Below are positions 5,381 to 6,412 of a stretch of 6,412 nucleotides of DNA, one piece after another (positions within the stretch are counted from its first letter, which is position 1; every line of letters starts with the position of its first letter). Origin of the DNA: Nitrospira lenta (GTDB taxonomy: Bacteria > Nitrospirota > Nitrospiria > Nitrospirales > Nitrospiraceae); contig CAMDRK010000158.1 in NCBI GenBank assembly GCA_945906715.1, positions 1-6,412 of the forward strand, in the 5' to 3' direction. A program made the position numbers and the translations under genes. Below the pieces are notes generated by a model that was not told the origin of the DNA, did not search any database, and saw only the letters and a list, made by a program, of their open reading frames with translations.

Positions 5381-5556
5381 GCAGGATGCTCAAAAAGGCC
5401 GTCTTCGTCGAGCGCGGCTCGTCGGGTTGATCGGTTTGTTTCGTTTATCTGGTTGATTTGCTTCATCTGATAAGTTCGTTTAACCAAACAAACGAGACAA
5501 ACCAAATAAACCAAAGAACGGTCTTCTTACGCTGGCGGACTTTTTCAACATCCTGC
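5381..5556. repeat. 176-bp nested imperfect palindrome between rpoH and groES
   Basis: The outer arms 5381-5402 (GCAGGATGCTCAAAAAGG...) and 5535-5556 (...GACTTTTTCAACATCCTGC) match as reverse complements at 18 of 22 positions. Nested inside are 5433-5454 (GGTTTGTTTCGTTTATCTGG and two more bases) and 5482-5503, also 18 of 22 by reverse complement and built from GTTTG/CAAAC words. A small hairpin CGAGC-GCG-GCTCG lies at 5409-5421. The A5 and T5 tracts in the outer arms recall a bidirectional terminator, and it lies 49 bp after the rpoH stop. It may therefore end rpoH transcription. From memory, palindromes with GCAGGATG...CATCCTGC ends are dispersed in Nitrospira genomes; this should be checked. 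Confidence 0.75.
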
Positions 5557-5651
5557 AAAAATAAATCCTGGCATATCAATTTCTCAATAGGTTATGATCC
5601 CCCTGCCTCTGTGCCGGAGAGTACGTGGAAGAATTTCGTTGTTGCCCCCCC

Positions 5652-5679
5652 TTGACTTGGTCAAACACGAGGCTATCTC
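5652..5679 (+). promoter_or_regulatory. candidate groESL promoter with a palindrome over the -35
   Basis: TTGACT (5652-5657, five of six matches to the -35 consensus) is followed after 16 bp by TATCTC (5674-5679), a poor -10. The -35 lies within TTGAC-TTG-GTCAA (5652-5664), a perfect 5-bp inverted repeat that could be an operator. The preceding C makes CTTGAC, also close to the sigma-32 -35 (CTTGAA), but no CCCCAT-like -10 follows. A start near 5686 would leave a leader of about 117 nt. Confidence 0.4.
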
Positions 5680-5802
5680 CACTTCCGTGTCCAGGGATCA
5701 GGACTTCTGCTCGTTCGGGAGTACCACTGTTAGGCCATCGAGTTCGAACCTGTTCTACATCGTCACTATTCACTGGGTTAACTTCACGAGGAGGGTATCG
5801 TT

Positions 5803-6111
5803 ATGAGCTCTGCAGCCAAGGAGAAGACAGAGAAGAAGGACTTAGCCAAGGGGTTTCAGCCTCTGGGTGACCGGGTATTCGTCACCTACACCGAGGAACT
5901 GGATCGGACCTCCGGCGGGATTTACGTGCCGGACAGCGCAAAAGAGAAGCCGCAACGGGGCATCGTCCAAGCTGTCGGCAAGAAAGTTGAGCATGTGAAA
6001 GCCGGCGACCAGGTTCTATTCGACAAGTATTCAGGCAGCAAGCTCCGGATCGAAGACGAGGAATGCTTGATCCTGAAAGAAGAAGACATCCTCGGCACCT
6101 TCACCAGCTAA
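5803..6111 (+). CDS. groES: co-chaperonin GroES (Hsp10)
   Basis: GroES is the heptameric lid that caps GroEL during ATP-driven protein folding in the cytoplasm. This protein has 102 residues, slightly longer than the usual 95-97 because of a charged N-terminal extension (MSSAAKEKTEKKDLAKG, 1-17) before the canonical FQPLGDRVFV (18-27). The mobile loop that contacts GroEL is intact (EELDRTSGGIYVPDSAKEKP, 31-50). GIVQAVGKK, VKAGDQVLFDKYSG and the C-terminal ECLILKEEDILGTF block follow as in the family. ATG 5803 has a strong Shine-Dalgarno sequence, GAGGAGGG (5788-5795), 7 nt upstream. groEL follows after 45 bp, the usual operon order. Heat-shock control by the adjacent rpoH product is likely but not proven by a recognisable promoter. 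Confidence 0.97.
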   Translation: MSSAAKEKTEKKDLAKGFQPLGDRVFVTYTEELDRTSGGIYVPDSAKEKPQRGIVQAVGKKVEHVKAGDQVLFDKYSGSKLRIEDEECLILKEEDILGTFTS

Positions 6112-6156
6112 TTATCGCACCTACACACAATACGACGCATATAAGGGGGAACCACT

Positions 6157-6412
<256 letters not shown>

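Larger units (their letters stand above)
5332..5802. other. 471-bp non-coding region rpoH-groES
   Basis: No credible gene was found here on either strand. The left part holds the nested palindrome (5381-5556). The right part (5557-5802) holds a candidate promoter near 5652-5679, a short GTCC...GGAC hairpin at 5689-5704 and the groES ribosome binding site. No CIRCE element (TTAGCACTC-N9-GAGTGCTAA) is present, so HrcA control of groESL is not supported. Confidence 0.6.

Noticed and set aside
5700..5765. tRNA suggested by GTTCGAACC
   Set aside because: No five-pair stem closes the would-be T loop and no acceptor or anticodon arm can be drawn; it is just the GTTCGAAC palindrome.
5557..5802. CIRCE operator or sigma-54 promoter before groES
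   Set aside because: No TTAGCACTC/GAGTGCTAA pair; TGGCATATCAATTTC near 5569 lacks the GC of a -12 element.

Overview
This window reads like a chromosomal housekeeping segment from a bacterium of the Nitrospirota, most likely Nitrospira-like. That placement rests on the look of the proteins: a NarK-type nitrate/nitrite transporter, a bifunctional RibBA, and an RpoH-type sigma factor just upstream of groESL. It also rests on the habit of packing gene boundaries with short palindromic and word-like repeats. It is recognition from memory, not a database match, and the genus is an inference.

Layout. The minus strand, read from about 4106 down to 1, carries five genes in one direction: a NarK-type MFS transporter, ribBA (DHBP synthase/GTP cyclohydrolase II), ribH (lumazine synthase), nusB (antitermination factor) and the first 91 codons of purB (adenylosuccinate lyase), which runs off the left edge. 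The plus strand, from about 4315 to the right edge, carries an rpoH-type heat-shock sigma factor, groES and the first 85 codons of groEL. The two groups diverge from a 208-bp region (4107-4314). No RNA genes, insertion sequences with a transposase, or CRISPR arrays were seen.

How the genes fit together. RibBA makes both early riboflavin precursors (3,4-dihydroxy-2-butanone 4-phosphate and the first GTP-derived pyrimidine intermediate), and RibH joins the downstream products into lumazine. ribH-nusB adjacency is common in bacteria. RpoH would be expected to direct transcription of chaperonin genes, so rpoH next to groESL makes functional sense.

The unusual part is between the genes. Almost every boundary holds its own short repeat family: a GGGGTAA heptamer array that supplies the end of nusB, CTCAGCACT words before purB, GCTGACAGG/CCTGTCAGC words spanning ribH-nusB, a 98-bp perfect-armed palindrome between ribBA and ribH, CCTTCAGCCT words between the transporter and rpoH, and a 176-bp nested palindrome between rpoH and groES. 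Some of these have entered coding sequence. RibH has a C-terminal tail of about 36 residues made of repeat words, nusB ends inside a heptamer array, and a word from the purB-nusB gap also occurs inside the rpoH coding region. The ribH-nusB repeat also creates a 30-codon reading frame with a good ribosome binding site that ends across the nusB start codon. A separate protein-level oddity is a glutamine in RibBA where the DHBP synthase family usually has a metal-binding histidine.
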